From the NCBI GenBank assembly GCA_047967505.1, contig CM106539.1: DNA of 64,000 bases, one strand, 5' to 3'. Both the position numbers and the translations under genes were made by a program. Below the pieces are notes generated by a model. That model searched no databases. It saw only the letters and a program-made list of their open reading frames with translations, and was not told where the DNA came from. The first letter of the stretch is position 1; each line of letters starts with the position of its first letter. The DNA comes from Dipteris shenzhenensis (Eukaryota; Polypodiophyta; Polypodiopsida; Gleicheniales). Shown here piece by piece: positions 11,646 through 22,590 of this stretch.

Positions 11646-13221
11646 ATGGGATCACGTCGCTCATCGGACGAGTACGGACAGCCTCGCAGGAGGAGAGCTC
11701 ACGATCTATATGCTCCAGAGGACTTTGATTCCTCTCAGGCGACTACCCCGAGGACTACCCCTGGTCTGACTCCTCTCGGTCCTAGCACTGTGACTACCCC
11801 TGGTCCGACCCCTCTTCCACGTAGCACTGCGACTACCCCTCAGGGGACTCCTTTGCTAGCCGCGCATGGCTTTGTTGGGACTCCCGACGAGTTTGTAGCG
11901 CAGATGAGCGATGAGGAGGCAGCGAGATTCTTCTCTCTGCTCTCTCAGAGGACCTCCGCAATTCCTTCCCCTACACCGACGGGTGGACGTACAGCCCAGC
12001 CATCCCCTCGCGCCCCTTCGACCGCGGGATCATCACCTGCGCATGCCTCCCGCAAGGGAAGGAAGAGTAGGATGGGCGGCTCATGTTGTGCTGACTCAGG
12101 AGATGTAGACGAGTCAGCACACTCACGCTCCTTTAGGTCTCCACTTGGTCCGGAGACACAGTATCAGTCAGGTCCCTTTCCCTCTCCTACTCCCACAGCT
12201 ACTCCTCGATCCGGAAGCGGTCGCGCAGCTTCCACTCCTTCAGACTCTGCTACCGTCAGTCCCCCTTACTCATCAGGGGATCTCTCCTATCAAATCACAT
12301 CTGCCGGAGAGATAATAGAAGACAAAAAGGGCAAAGCAGTGATGGCCGCCATGAGGCGGTTGATGAGTCATCACTTCAAGAGCGGCATAAATATCGATTG
12401 GCGGTATCAAGATGGCCAAAAGAAACAGGCGGTGATCGATGAGTTAAAACTCAGATTTCCTAATCCGCCAAATGTGGAGTTTAATAACAGTTATATGCTC
12501 GAGCGCATGGGTTTGGTCCTAAAGCATCGCAGATCAACCATGCGTACTTCCATTACAAAGGGGTTGTCTAAACCCAGCTGGGCAGACAAAGCTGATTGGA
12601 AGTTCTTGAAGAAGCAGAATAGGGACCATCCTGAAATGTTCGAGGGTCAGAGGAGGGCTGCGAAGAGACGGCTGGATGTCGTAGGTACTTCGCACTTTGG
12701 TGCAGGTGGACGGTATGCGTTCGAGGCAACCATGGTAAGTTTACTTCTTTCCATTTAATGTATTGTTCTATTTGTTTTACTTACATATTACATGCACTTT
12801 AGCTAACTCTAACTCTCGTAAATTGGATCCACAGCAAGCTGCGATGGGTCGTCTTCCTACGGATGCAGAGACGCGGCGCGCATTTCGGATAGGAACCAAG
12901 CCGTGGTTCATTGAGCAAGAGGCAATGGGAGCGACAGTCGATTGGGCTGAGGTGGCTGCTCGCACGGTATAAGTTTACTCCTGCTTGTAATCTCACTTTT
13001 TAATTTAAGTTCCAATCTAATTTTCGATTTATATGGTTCAGTCTCAGGGTCAAAGCTCAAGCGTCCCATCATCAGAGACGAGCGATCAACAGGGGCAAGG
13101 ATCGGACGCAGGTGCCGATGACGAAGGAGAAGACGCAGGTGTCGGGGACGAGGGAGAAGATGCAGGTGCCGAGGACCAGGGAACAGCCCAACAAGACGAT
13201 TCGGATTCGGATTCGGATTAG
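11646..13221 (+). CDS. TNPA-like second protein of CACTA element A (Ptta/En/Spm family)
   Basis: This is the second gene of the element, the kind that binds the subterminal repeats and brings the ends together. I place the start at ATG 11646, two bases after an acceptor (tatgttag|ac), so the upstream in-frame Met-Pro repeats are excluded. Exons are 11646-12734, 12835-12966 and 13042-13221 with gtaagt/cag or gtataa/cag ends and phase-0 joints, giving about 466 aa. Residues 1-200 are Ser/Thr/Pro-rich. The conserved region starts near EIIEDKKGKAVMAAM and includes INIDWRYQDGQKKQA, LRFPNPPNVEF, WKFLKKQNRDHPEMFEG and, across the first joint, AAMGRLPTDAETRRAF, matching PF03004-type plant transposases. 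The tail is acidic (GEDAGVGDEGEDAG, DSDSDSD). No break is visible. Confidence 0.85.
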
Positions 13222-13414
13222 TAGTGGTAGTAGCATTTTTCATATCCGCTCGTTAGAGCCATTTTGTATCACCCTTTCACAGGGTAATTTTGTTTCAAAC
13301 ACAGTTGTATATGTATATGCATTTCTTCCTCATCGTTCACAAGAACAATTTTGTATCACCCTGCAAGCAAGGGAAATTTTGTTATAAAAAACTTTCTTTT
13401 GTAATTACAAAAAA

Positions 13415-13483
13415 AAAAAAATGGTTAGTGGGGCTAAACAGGGCTTCCTTTTGGCCCTGTTTAGCCCCACTAACCATTTTTTT
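13415..13483 (+). terminator. perfect 30-bp-arm hairpin after the TNPA-like gene
   Basis: Arms 13415-13444 and 13454-13483 are perfectly complementary around a 9-base loop; the arm core is tggttagtggggctaaac. It lies about 190 bp after the stop codon and just before the right subterminal repeats. A role in 3' end formation or small-RNA production is possible but inferred. Confidence 0.6.
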
Positions 13484-13497
13484 AACCTTCTGTTAAT

Positions 13498-13643
13498 CGT
13501 CGCTATATAGCGACGTTTACCAGTGTCGCTATATAGCGACGATTAACAGAGTCGCTATATAGCGACGTTTTTATCGTCGCTATATAGCGACGTTTACATC
13601 GTCGCTATATAGCGACGATTAACAGCGTCGCTATATAGCGACG
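13498..13643. repeat. right subterminal array of palindromes
   Basis: Six copies of gtcgctatatagcgac, most extended to CGTCGCTATATAGCGACG, are spaced 20-30 bp apart, followed by a half copy (tatagcgacgctcc). They mirror the left array (2663-2805). Confidence 0.9.
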
Positions 13644-13773
13644 GTTTATAGCGACGCTCCTTTTCCGACGATTTTAACGACTTTTATAGCGACCTTTGCG
13701 CCCGTGAAAAAAAAAAATTTTAATGTAAAAAGCGTCGGTATTTCCGTCGGAAAATGGCCTATGCCTTGTAGTG

Positions 13774-13776
13774 ACG
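13774..13776. repeat. target site duplication ACG, right copy
   Basis: This matches 2564-2566 and follows the last base of element A. Element B's transposase reading resumes immediately after it. Confidence 0.9.
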
Positions 13777-16700
13777 AGATCTATGGTGTGTATGAAGGAG
13801 AGATCTTTTTCCGTGTCTTCTTGCCTTTGCATCCTCGTATCTTGTCACCCATCTTTTCATCACATCACTATTAAGCATGCAATAGAGTTTGATTAATAAG
13901 CAACTCCATGTCTATTACTTTGCTGCATCCTTTATCTTGAGGCACAATAGAGGTCATCCTTAGGTCTTCATCATCTCTCCATAGTCGTGGGAGAGAGCTA
14001 TCCACATCAATAAGAAACTCAAAAATATATACAAGTGACTCTTGTACCAACCAACCCTCGACCATGCTACCTTCATGTCTTTCATTTTGTCTCACAAAAC
14101 CCTTCAAGGTCTTCATGAAGCGCTCAAGGAAGAACAACCATCATGCATGTACAGTACCACATATAGCAATCTCATCCACCAAATGCACTATGAGATGTAG
14201 TTGGCTTGTGACAATAGAACATGGAAATGTCTCCTCCACTAAACAAACCACCTCCACTGACATAACTCAAGCACTCTCAAGCCTAGTGGGATCTATTTCC
14301 TTTGAGCTTACATACCTAGAAAGGAAAAAGTATGTCATATTAGCAAAATGAACACCTTGCATGGAGCATTGATACGCTTCACATTTTGTATCCTGTAAAG
14401 TACCTCACAAGTTCACCCATCTTGTAAATACAATCCTTCACGTCTTTTGATGCACTATGAGAAATGCTAGTAGGTAGTATGAACTGAACACATGAGGAGG
14501 TGATTGATTAGTTGCTTCTAATTCACTCACAAATTTGGAAGGAAAGAGATATTATGCACATAAAATACTTACTTGGAGCATCTTGTGCCAATCATGAGAT
14601 TTCAAGCCATATTGCTCTACACCTCTTTTCTTGCTCTTTGTGAAGGCCCCCTTCAAACACCTCATGCATCTAGTGGGAGTACGAATTGTAGTGATAGCTC
14701 ACTTCACTGCCACCATCTGTAGCTTTGATAACCTCCACGATGGACGAGGTAAAAAGACACGCCCATTTGGCCTCTCTTGTGGCCAAGCTTCACGCATCCT
14801 CCCTATGGTGCAAAGATCCTCCCTTATGCCTGCGGAATCTCATGTCCCATTCAAATGTTCCCAAATGGTAGATGCCACATTCTTGAAGATATGCATGGGA
14901 TCAAGTAGGTGATTGATCTTGAGGTGGGACCAATATGGTAAACGATAAAAGATGGAGTATCTAAGCAAAATCTGGTATTAGCGGGCAATTTATTTCCATT
15001 CAATATAGCACATAATAGTTACAAACCCTTACCGGCTCATGCCAAGTGGTGGAGTTGTCGTGGATCCATCCCAAATTCTCATCCAATCTCGTGCAGTGAG
15101 TGACTATGGGGACACTTCATTCCAAGGGGCGACATATCTAGGATGATCAAGTGGGAGAAATCGATGGTGATTCTCATAGATGACCTTATTCAATGTATCT
15201 GCCCATGAGGCAACTAGCGAAGGACCACAAATAGGACATGCATAATAACCCGATGTAGTGAGACCTGAACAATATATGCAATTAAGAGTTCAAGGTGGGT
15301 TTAGGGTGCCACATCAATTGCCTACTCATAATTAAAAGTGCAATGCTTACCTGAACACTTGCCATAGCCTGGGAAGTCATGCATCATCCACATCAAGACT
15401 ATTTTGCAATTGAAGTCTCATGAGAGGGAGGCCTGCTCACATCATGCACCTCGATACCTCTCATAAGTATCTGTAGCTCGTCAATCAAAGGCTCCAAATA
15501 AACATCAAGATTTTTTACTTTATGTTTCCCTGGAATTAGAAGGGATAACATAACACGTCCTTTCTTAATCGCCATAGAGGGTGGAAGATTATAATTCACC
15601 AATATCACTAGCCATACACTGTAACACGTGCTTTTGAGACCAAATGGGTTCACACCGTCCATACCCAATCCAAGTCTCAAGCTCCTAGGTTCTTCCTTGA
15701 AGCTTGGCCATGTGTCTTCAATATGCTTCCACGTAGGAGTGTCTATGGGAGTACTCCACTTGCTATCGGTTGATCGATGGGAATGCCATGACATGAGCTC
15801 TGCAATGGATTTGCAATTGAACATATGTTGGATGCGAGGGATTATGGGAAAATGTCGCAGAACCTTACGAGCACATCGAAAGTTTTGAGATCTACTCTAT
15901 ATCTTGCCTCTCCAACAAGTAGGACACTCTCTTGCATCCTTATGTGGTCCACGAAACAAAACACAATTGTTGATGCATGCATGGATGCGCTTGTAATCTA
16001 ATTCTCCAAGAGAGGTCACATGTTGTCTTGCCATATCTCTTGAGGTCAGTAATTTATTCTCACTTGAAGGCATTTTACACAATAGCTTGCACATGAAGAC
16101 CATAAATGAGAAAAAGCATTTGAGTAATTGACCCACTAGCATAATTCACCATGTTTGCAAAATATACTTTAAAGCTTACTTGAGTAATGCATTCAAACTT
16201 GCATTGCTCCATCCATAGATGGTCTGCAAGTTTAGTAACTCAAGGGAAGCACGTAGAATAAAGAATGTGCACCCCTCAAACAGTGGAGTCGATGCTGTGG
16301 TAAAAAGATCATCCTGCTCCATGCTATCATCCCTACCTAAGGATTGATGAACATATAAATCCTGCACCATATCATCAAACACCTCCTCCTCCATGGCCTC
16401 ATGAGGTAATGGCGGAGGGCTACTATCACCATCACTCCATGCATCCGTAATGGTCCCTCTTGAAGATCCCACCTCATATTGCCGACGCTTCTCCTCCTTT
16501 CACGACGAGCATAGGGCAACATATGTGGGTGTGGCACTGCATTCTGTATCAAATTAAAATGGGATCATAACTCAAATACATGAAACACCCATATGTATCT
16601 CAATCAACCTTAACTCTTTAACACTTACCATGTTTATGGTGGCATCCAATTCTCCATACTTTGAGACATGATTGAGTGTAATTCTGCATGCACGATACAT

Positions 16701-16814
16701 GTTTCCTCGACATCAATCACACATACATTTTATTTTTTGCTCCAGCCACATTTCGCGATGGTGGATACGGAGGGATTCATCCTTACTGGAGCTACTTGTT
16801 GAAGATGAAGACAT
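13774..16814 (-). pseudogene. CACTA element B, TNP2-like transposase, N-terminal and central part
   Basis: This is the larger part of element B's transposase, continued at 2566-1712 beyond the insertion of A. The N terminus at 16814 (MSSSSTSSSSKDESLR) has a Cys cluster interrupted by a TGA. 16472-16180 holds LFEGCTFFILRASLELLNL and YGWSNASLNALL. 16142-15890 holds RIHACINNCVLFRGPHKD. 15824-15400 is the TNP2 core: LGLGMDGVNPFGLKSTCYS and PSMAIKKGRVMLSLLIPGK. 15264-15352 is an intron at the same place as in A, followed by a GYYACPICG-like segment. 14137-13871 is the DUF4218-like MFFLERFMKTLKGFVRQ. Several stops and frame changes make it dead. Confidence 0.87.
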
Positions 16815-17530
16815 CCTACATATAAACGATCCAAAAATTTTGTTCTTGGATGAGTTGTAAATGTCAAAACTCTGTGAAGCATCTAAAAGCACGTCTAACA
16901 GCACATCTGTACTGTGGAGCGCGTCTATAGGTGCATCTAAAATGTACTTTAGACACATTGATAGATGCGCAGTTAGATGCGCTTTTAGACATGCATATAA
17001 ATGCGCAGACTGCGAGCTGATTTTCGAACCTACTTTTAGCACGCTTGCTTTTCTTCACATACTTTTAACGTCGTGCAGCTTGCTTTCCTATTAACAGACA
17101 TAGCTACGAGCATCCACACTTATCTCCAAGCACCCACACTCATCTCCAAGCTTACACAATCATCCCCAAGCACACAAGAGAAGAGAGCAAACAAGGAGAA
17201 GAAGAAAGAGAAGCAGAGGGTGAACAAGGAAGAGAAGAAAGAGAAGCAACTTTGAAAAAGGACAAGAAGCTTCCATACCTCTATCCAAGGTAAGTCTCTT
17301 GACAGTTGATCTTCTTTGGAAGTTGCTCTCTTTGGATTCATCCTTTTTTGTATGTAAGTCAAACAGATGTTTTTTATACTAGTGTGGTCGAGTGCATGTC
17401 CTTTTCAAGTTCTTAGAAAAAGGTGTCTATCAAAGTGGGTATAATAGTGCGTCTATAGACGCATCTGTTTGGGAAAACAGATAGCCGCGCCTATAGATGC
17501 ACTGCAAGACGTGCCTATAGATGCACTCCG
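16815..17530. repeat. central gcgtctatag repeats of element B
   Basis: The same degenerate motif as at 1190-1545 recurs at 16884-17000 and 17435-17530, upstream of B's transposase start. This is the place that the central palindrome array occupies in element A. Between them, 17100-17260 is A-rich (aagaagaaagagaagcag). A terminus-like ataatagtg at 17435-17443 resembles that at 1375-1383. No gene is seen. Confidence 0.55.
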
Positions 17531-17779
17531 ACAATCTTTGTTGTGTTTTCCTTCTCTTTCTGCTTTCTTTTCCTTGTCTTTTCCTTCCCCTTCCCCTTTA
17601 CCTTCCACTTCCACTTCCAAGAAAAGTATTGCATATTAAATGATGCAAATAAGTGATTGCATGAATGAAGAAAGGGATTGCATGAATGATGGAAAGGGAT
17701 TGCATGATTGAAGAAAGGGATTGCATGAATGATGGAAAGGGAAAGCATGATTGAAGAAAGGGATTGCATTTGTGAGAAA

Positions 17780-18860
17780 ATAAGGGATTGCATTCTCTTT
17801 TTCTCTCCTTTCTCCTCTCTTTCCTTCTCTTTTCTCCTCTCTTTTTCTCTCTTATCTCCTTTCCTTTTTCTCCTCTCTTTTCCTCTCTTATCTCCTCTCT
17901 TTCCTTCTCTTTTCGTCTCTTTTCTCATCTCTTTTCTTCTCTCTTTTTCTGTCTTTCCCTCCTCTCTTTTCTCCTCTTTTTCCTCTCTTTTTCTCTCTTT
18001 TTTTCTCCTCCCTTTTCCTCTATTTTCCTCTCTTTTCTTCTCTCTTTTCTCCTGTCTATTTTCCTCTCTTTTATCCCCTCTTTCCTTTACCTTGTCTCTC
18101 TTTTTCTTTCTCTCTTTTATCCTCTCTTTCCTTCTCTTTTCGTGGTAATTTTCCTTTTTTTTAACCTCTCTTTTGCTCTCTTTTTTTCTCCTCTCTTTTC
18201 CTCTCTTTTCTCCTCTCTTTCGTTCTCTCTATTTTCCTCTCTTTTATCCCCTCTTTCATTCACCTTGTCTCTCTTTTTCCTTCTCTCTTTTATCCTCTCT
18301 TTCCTTCTCTTTTCTTGGTAATTTTCCACTCTTATCTCCTCTCTTTTGCTCTCTTTTTTTCTCCTCTCTTTTCCTCTATTTTCCTCTCTTTTCTCATCTC
18401 TTTCCTTCTCTCTATTTTCCTCTCTTTTATCCCCTCTTTCCTTCACCTTGTCTCTCTTTTTCCTTCTCTCTTTTATCCTCTCTTTCCTTCTCTTTTCGTG
18501 GTAATTTTCCTCTCTTATCTCCTCTCTTTTGCTCTGTTTTTTTCTCCTCTCTTTTCCTCTATTTTCCTCTCTTTTCTCCTCTCTTTCCTTCTCTCTATTT
18601 TCCTCTCTTTTATCCCCTCTTTCCTTCACCTTGTCTCTCTTTTTCCTTCTCTCTTTTATCCTCTCTTTCCTTCTCTTTTCATGGTAATTTGAGGGTAATT
18701 TTCCTCTCTTATCTCCTCTCTTTCTTTCTCTTTTCGTCTCTTTTCTCATCTCTTTCCTTCTCTCTTTTTCTCTCTTTCCCTCCTCTCTTTTCTCTCTTAT
18801 CTCCTTTCTTTTTTCTCCTCTCTTTTCCTCTCTTTACTTCCTCTCTTTTCCCATGTGAAG
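17780..18860. repeat. pyrimidine-rich minisatellite of element B
   Basis: About 1.1 kb of TTTTCCTCTC-type sequence in which a marker (tggtaattttcc) returns at about 18143, 18315, 18498 and 18681, a period of 173-183 bp. Long Ser/Phe/Leu or Arg/Lys/Glu frames on both strands are products of this composition. It sits just upstream of B's second gene, as the satellite of A does. Confidence 0.85.
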
Positions 18861-19035
18861 CTTCAATAGCCTTACATTGAGCAAGCAAATACAAACTTCT
18901 GTCACTCTAATTCAAAGAATGGAAGAGTCTGTAAATGCTTGCTCAATGTTAGGCTGTCACTCTATTTTTTATTTTGCATCTCGTGATAAGGCATGCTCGA
19001 TGGTAATCTTCTTCTTTTCTTTTCTTCAGTTCATC

Positions 19036-19957
19036 ATGTGGCCAGGATCTTCAGCCTCACCTGATCTTCGGGATGCCATCTTTTGGGAGTTATATAACAT
19101 TTTGGGGCACCCTCCCACTCTTGCGGAGTTATACACATACATGATGGGTACTACAAACACCCCCCAGGAGTCGGCAGTACATACTCCAAACCACCCCAAT
19201 TCCACACCAGCTGAGATTAGCCCAGCAGAGTCGAGATAGCCTAGCCAGCTACAGAGCCGAGCCCCTTCTCCCCCCCTATGATCAGGAGGTCCTTTTGCCT
19301 CACAGAGCTATTGGCGTACTCTCGTGCCATCGAGAGTCGCTTCTGCAGTTATGTGTGGCTAGGGTACTCCCATGCAATCAAGAGTCGATTCTCCAGTACA
19401 AGTAGCCAACGTACTAGCTCAACACGACAGGGCAGCAAGTGTAGTAGCAGGGAGAGTGGCGGGGGATGCATGGCAGCCTGCTTTGGGGGGGTAGTGGTGG
19501 GGATGGGGATGATTCAAATGATGCAGATGTGCCAGAGGGTGATGGTACGATTTACTATGACATCACTCAGACAAGAGGCATCTTAATGGATGCATGGGGG
19601 AAGGACATCATGGCCTTCATGCACTCTGTAATTGCTAACAACTACAGATATTACTTTATTCACTACAAAGACCATCCAAAAAAGTTAGCTGATGAGACCC
19701 TCGCTGCTGTTCCCTCTAGGTGTCCCAATCCCCCCAATGTTTAGTTCATAGATAAATGGTACTTGGCAATGAAAGATCTTCGTTTTAAGAGGCAGGCACT
19801 AGCTGAGATTGCTAGGATCGAGCGAGGTCAACCACCAAGGGGCCAGCCCCACACTGCTCACAAGCATGAGTGGAAGAAAGCAATGAAGCTAGCGAAGGCG
19901 AACCCCAGTCTGTCTCTACCTCTCCACAATGACTCAAATGTGATAGTATGGGGATGA
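19036..19957 (+). pseudogene. TNPA-like second gene of element B, truncated
   Basis: A good acceptor (tttcttttcttcag) precedes ATG 19036 (MWPGSSASPDLRDAIFWEL). After a variable, frame-shifted Pro/Ser-rich stretch, 19584-19743 reads ILMDAWGKDIMAFMHSVI and SRCPNPPNV, aligned with the PF03004-like region of element A (FPNPPNVEFNNSYMLER). A stop follows NPPNV, then KWYLAMKDLRFKRQALAEI continues to a stop near 19957. The domain that follows in A is missing, and no subterminal repeats follow, so B's right end is lost, probably where the gypsy element begins near 20 kb. Confidence 0.75.
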
Positions 19958-20179
19958 AAGAGAAGTTAATTGTGAGTTTCAGGCATGCCTTCATTGTTGG
20001 AATATGTTTAATTTGCTTATGATCACATCAATTGCTCCAATGATATTGAGAGGAATAAGATGCTAGATGAGGTTCTCGCTCGCTTGAAACCTATTTAATC
20101 TTGCTCGCTTATTTGGGGCTACTCGCTTTTCTCCGCTCGCTTTTTGGTAATCCTCGTTTTCCTTGGCATAGAGTGCTCG

Positions 20180-21350
20180 TGTCGCTGTATCCAAGTACCC
20201 GCCATAGCCATTGGTATCCCTCGCCATCGAGCTCTTCTTCTATTGCCCATTCCCACCATCACCTGGTGTGGAATCCTGATACTTCTTACTGTTGACCATC
20301 TTGGATCCTTGACCCTTGACACTTGTGCATGAGCTCAAACTTCTGAGCAAGCTCATATGCACACTCATAGTCTCGTGGCTTGAAACTTCTCACATACCAC
20401 TGGATGTCTGTACACAGCCCATGGAGAAATATGCTCAACTTTTGACTGTCCTCCAACTGCAACTGTATAAACACCTGAGTGAACTTATTGGCATAATGAT
20501 TCACAGTCTCGGTGTCTCCCTGGAGTAGCTCGTAGAACTGACTCTAGAGCCTGTTGAGGTACTACGCTGGTAGGAACTGTTATTGAAGATCATTCACAAC
20601 TTTCGTCCAGCTGTAGAGAGGTGTCTCCTCATCTGCATCATAGTGGTCCTTCTGCCACTTGAGCCACTAGGTGACCGCCTCAACTATGAGGTGCATGGAT
20701 GCTAGGATGCACCGCTAGTTGTCTTTCATAGGCATCACTGAAAACTAACTTTCGAATGATTAAGCCATGAAGTCAACACTAAGGGTTCCTGCTTACCATT
20801 GTACCGTGTGCCCAAAAAAGAAGGATTGGCTGGAGGTGGAAGTCTCTCCTTTTCTCCCCCCTCTGGTTGAAGTAGAGAAATGAGAAGCTACCGATCCCAT
20901 TTTGCCTTCTCTTCTCGAGCCATACGTTCTCGAAGCTCCTTGGCCTCCTGAGCCTTGCGGTCTCGGAGTTCCTTGTCTTCTCGAGCCTCTCGATTGCGTT
21001 CATCTTTTGCTTCCCGAGATGCCCTTTTGGCTTCTCGAGCTTCCCAATCACGTTCTTCTTTTGATTTTCGAGCTTCTCGATGGTGTTCTTCTTTCGCTTC
21101 TTGAGCCTCCCGATTGCATTCTTCTTTTGCCTCCCAAGCTAGCCTTTCATGCTCTCTAGCGGCCTGCTCATGATCTTCCCACATCTCGTGAAGCTGGGTC
21201 ATGTAGGTGAAGAGAGCCTCGGACTATTGTTGCTGCATCTGCATCATAGCCTGCAACATGGCTGTCATGGTAGACATGGAAGTGTCTACATGATTCTGTG
21301 CTGGTGGTGGTGGCGGTTGAGGCACTGAACTCTCACCCCCCCGATGTTGG
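20180..21350 (-). pseudogene. Ty3/gypsy gag, frameshifted
   Basis: Gag packages the retroelement RNA. On the minus strand the N-terminal part near 21270-21150 reads MTAMLQAMMQMQQQ and MTQLHEMWEDHEQAAREHE and runs into a highly charged EAKEECNREAQEAKEE-type repeat (21130-20890), likely a coiled coil. The gag core follows in broken frames: AVTWWLKWQKDHY near 20660 and VNHYANKFTQVFIQLQL with FLHGLCTDIQWYV at 20504-20340. No zinc knuckle or protease follows, so the element is cut off at about 20.1 kb, next to element B. Several stops are present. Confidence 0.8.
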
Positions 21351-21455
21351 ACTGCTCACTAGTGCTCATGATGTTCTTGGGGATCTTGTCTGGACCATAA
21401 AACAATAGAGCTATCCCTAAGTTGACCCTCCCTATCTCAGGAAAGAAAATTGAAG

Positions 21456-22092
21456 CTTTGATACCAATTTAGCAGGATATAGACTATCCTCGCTCTCTCT
21501 CCTGCTCAATACTAACTGTGACTGCAAGATGATGCACTCAATACACAAAGTGAGCTGTGGATGTGAGTGAGAGAATCAGAGGGAGAGAATTTAGTGGACC
21601 TCCGAAGAGGAAATAGATATAACTGAATAATGAATGCCAAAAGGGCTGAATACAACTGTATGAAAGGGCTGAAACCCTTAGTGCAAAACTACATAGAGGA
21701 GGTGAATCCTCACTAGATCCCTGAAGAGGCTGAGGCTAGCCTGCCGGTCTGCTCTAGGGAGACGTGACTTTGCTGCTCTGAAGGCTTGAAGGCCTAAGGA
21801 GTGGATGAATAATGAGGGCCAAAGGCTACCCTTTTATAGGCTGATAGGTCAGCCTGGCCGACTTGGTGAATGTCGACCATTGACCAATGCGGTCAAAAAA
21901 GCCAAAAAGTCAATGCATTGACTTTTGCCCAAAAAGTCGACTCTACATTTTTTGACTATCTGTTGACTGCGTGCTGATTGCTGATTACACAGGGCTGCCT
22001 GAATGGTTGTATGGATGCTTACGTGGTCATTGACCTAGCTGCCTGCATTGGCACTAGCTAGCATGGCCACGGGCATGTGGATGCTTGTGACA
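21456..22092 (-). mobile_element. 5' LTR and primer binding site of the minus-strand gypsy element
   Basis: On the minus strand, TTGGTATCAAAGC (around 21456-21468) resembles the initiator-Met tRNA primer site. The LTR would run from TGTCACAAGCATCC at 22092 down to about 21470, roughly 620 bp. A TATA box (CTATAAAAGG, minus) lies near 21829-21838, correctly oriented for the gag below. No intact partner LTR is in the window. Confidence 0.65.
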
Positions 22093-22249
22093 TCCCCTTC
22101 TGCTAAAACTTGAACTAGAATATGATAGGGGCTTCCCATCGTGTTGGCGGAGGTGACTGTGTGTGGTATACCTGGATGATAAATCCTGATCCAAATGCCT
22201 GGTTCATGAATCTGAAAATGTTTCTTGAACTCATGAATTCTGATGTGCA

Positions 22250-22441
22250 GGTACTGAATGCAAAAACTTGACTTTGCATTTTTTGACCTGCAATGACATG
22301 GTGTTGACTGTCCGTTGACTGTGTACTAGTTGCTGATTGCGTAGGGATGCCTAAATGGTTGTACGGCTTACGTGGCTATTGACCTGGCTGCCTATGTTGG
22401 CACTAGCTAGCATGGCCATGGGCATGTGGATGCTCATGACA
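22250..22441 (-). repeat. second partial copy of the same LTR
   Basis: 22250-22441 repeats about 21910-22092 with modest divergence (for example cactagctagcatggccac against cactagctagcatggccatg), in the same orientation. It ends in TGTCATGAGCATCC, the equivalent of the LTR start. It is probably a fragment of a second element copy. Confidence 0.75.
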
Positions 22442-22590
22442 CACTCTCTCTTTCTCTCTCTCTTGTTGTTTACATAGATCTCTATCTGTGAGTGTTTCCA
22501 AAAGTATTTTTGAGTGTACTTTGAGCTGAAGGTCAAAGAGAGGTGTGATAGATTCTATCCTCCTGTTTTCAACATGGTATCAGAGCAAGG
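22442..22590 (+). mobile_element. 5' LTR end and primer binding site of a copia element
   Basis: TGGTATCAGAGCAAGG (22575-22590) is a standard initiator-Met tRNA primer site, preceded by ...caaca, a normal LTR end. The upstream part has a CT-rich tract (22442-22465). The LTR start cannot be fixed. Confidence 0.6.

Larger units (their letters stand above)
2567..13773. mobile_element. CACTA (En/Spm) transposon A, complete
   Basis: The element starts CACTACTACACACGCATCC and ends ...ATGCCTTGTAGTG, so both ends read CACTAC inward, with short imperfect inverted repeats, and it is flanked by ACG on both sides. Its 11,207 bp contain, in order: subterminal palindromes, a minus-strand TNP2 transposase gene, a central set of the same palindromes, a noncoding leader, a palindromic satellite, a plus-strand TNPA-like gene, a hairpin and the other subterminal palindromes. 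Both genes can be modelled without damage, so the copy may be autonomous and young. It is inserted inside a decayed relative (element B). Confidence 0.92.

Noticed and set aside
17515-18894. Open frames up to 235 codons on both strands
   Set aside because: They follow from the pyrimidine-rich minisatellite and have Ser/Leu/Phe or Lys/Arg/Glu composition only.
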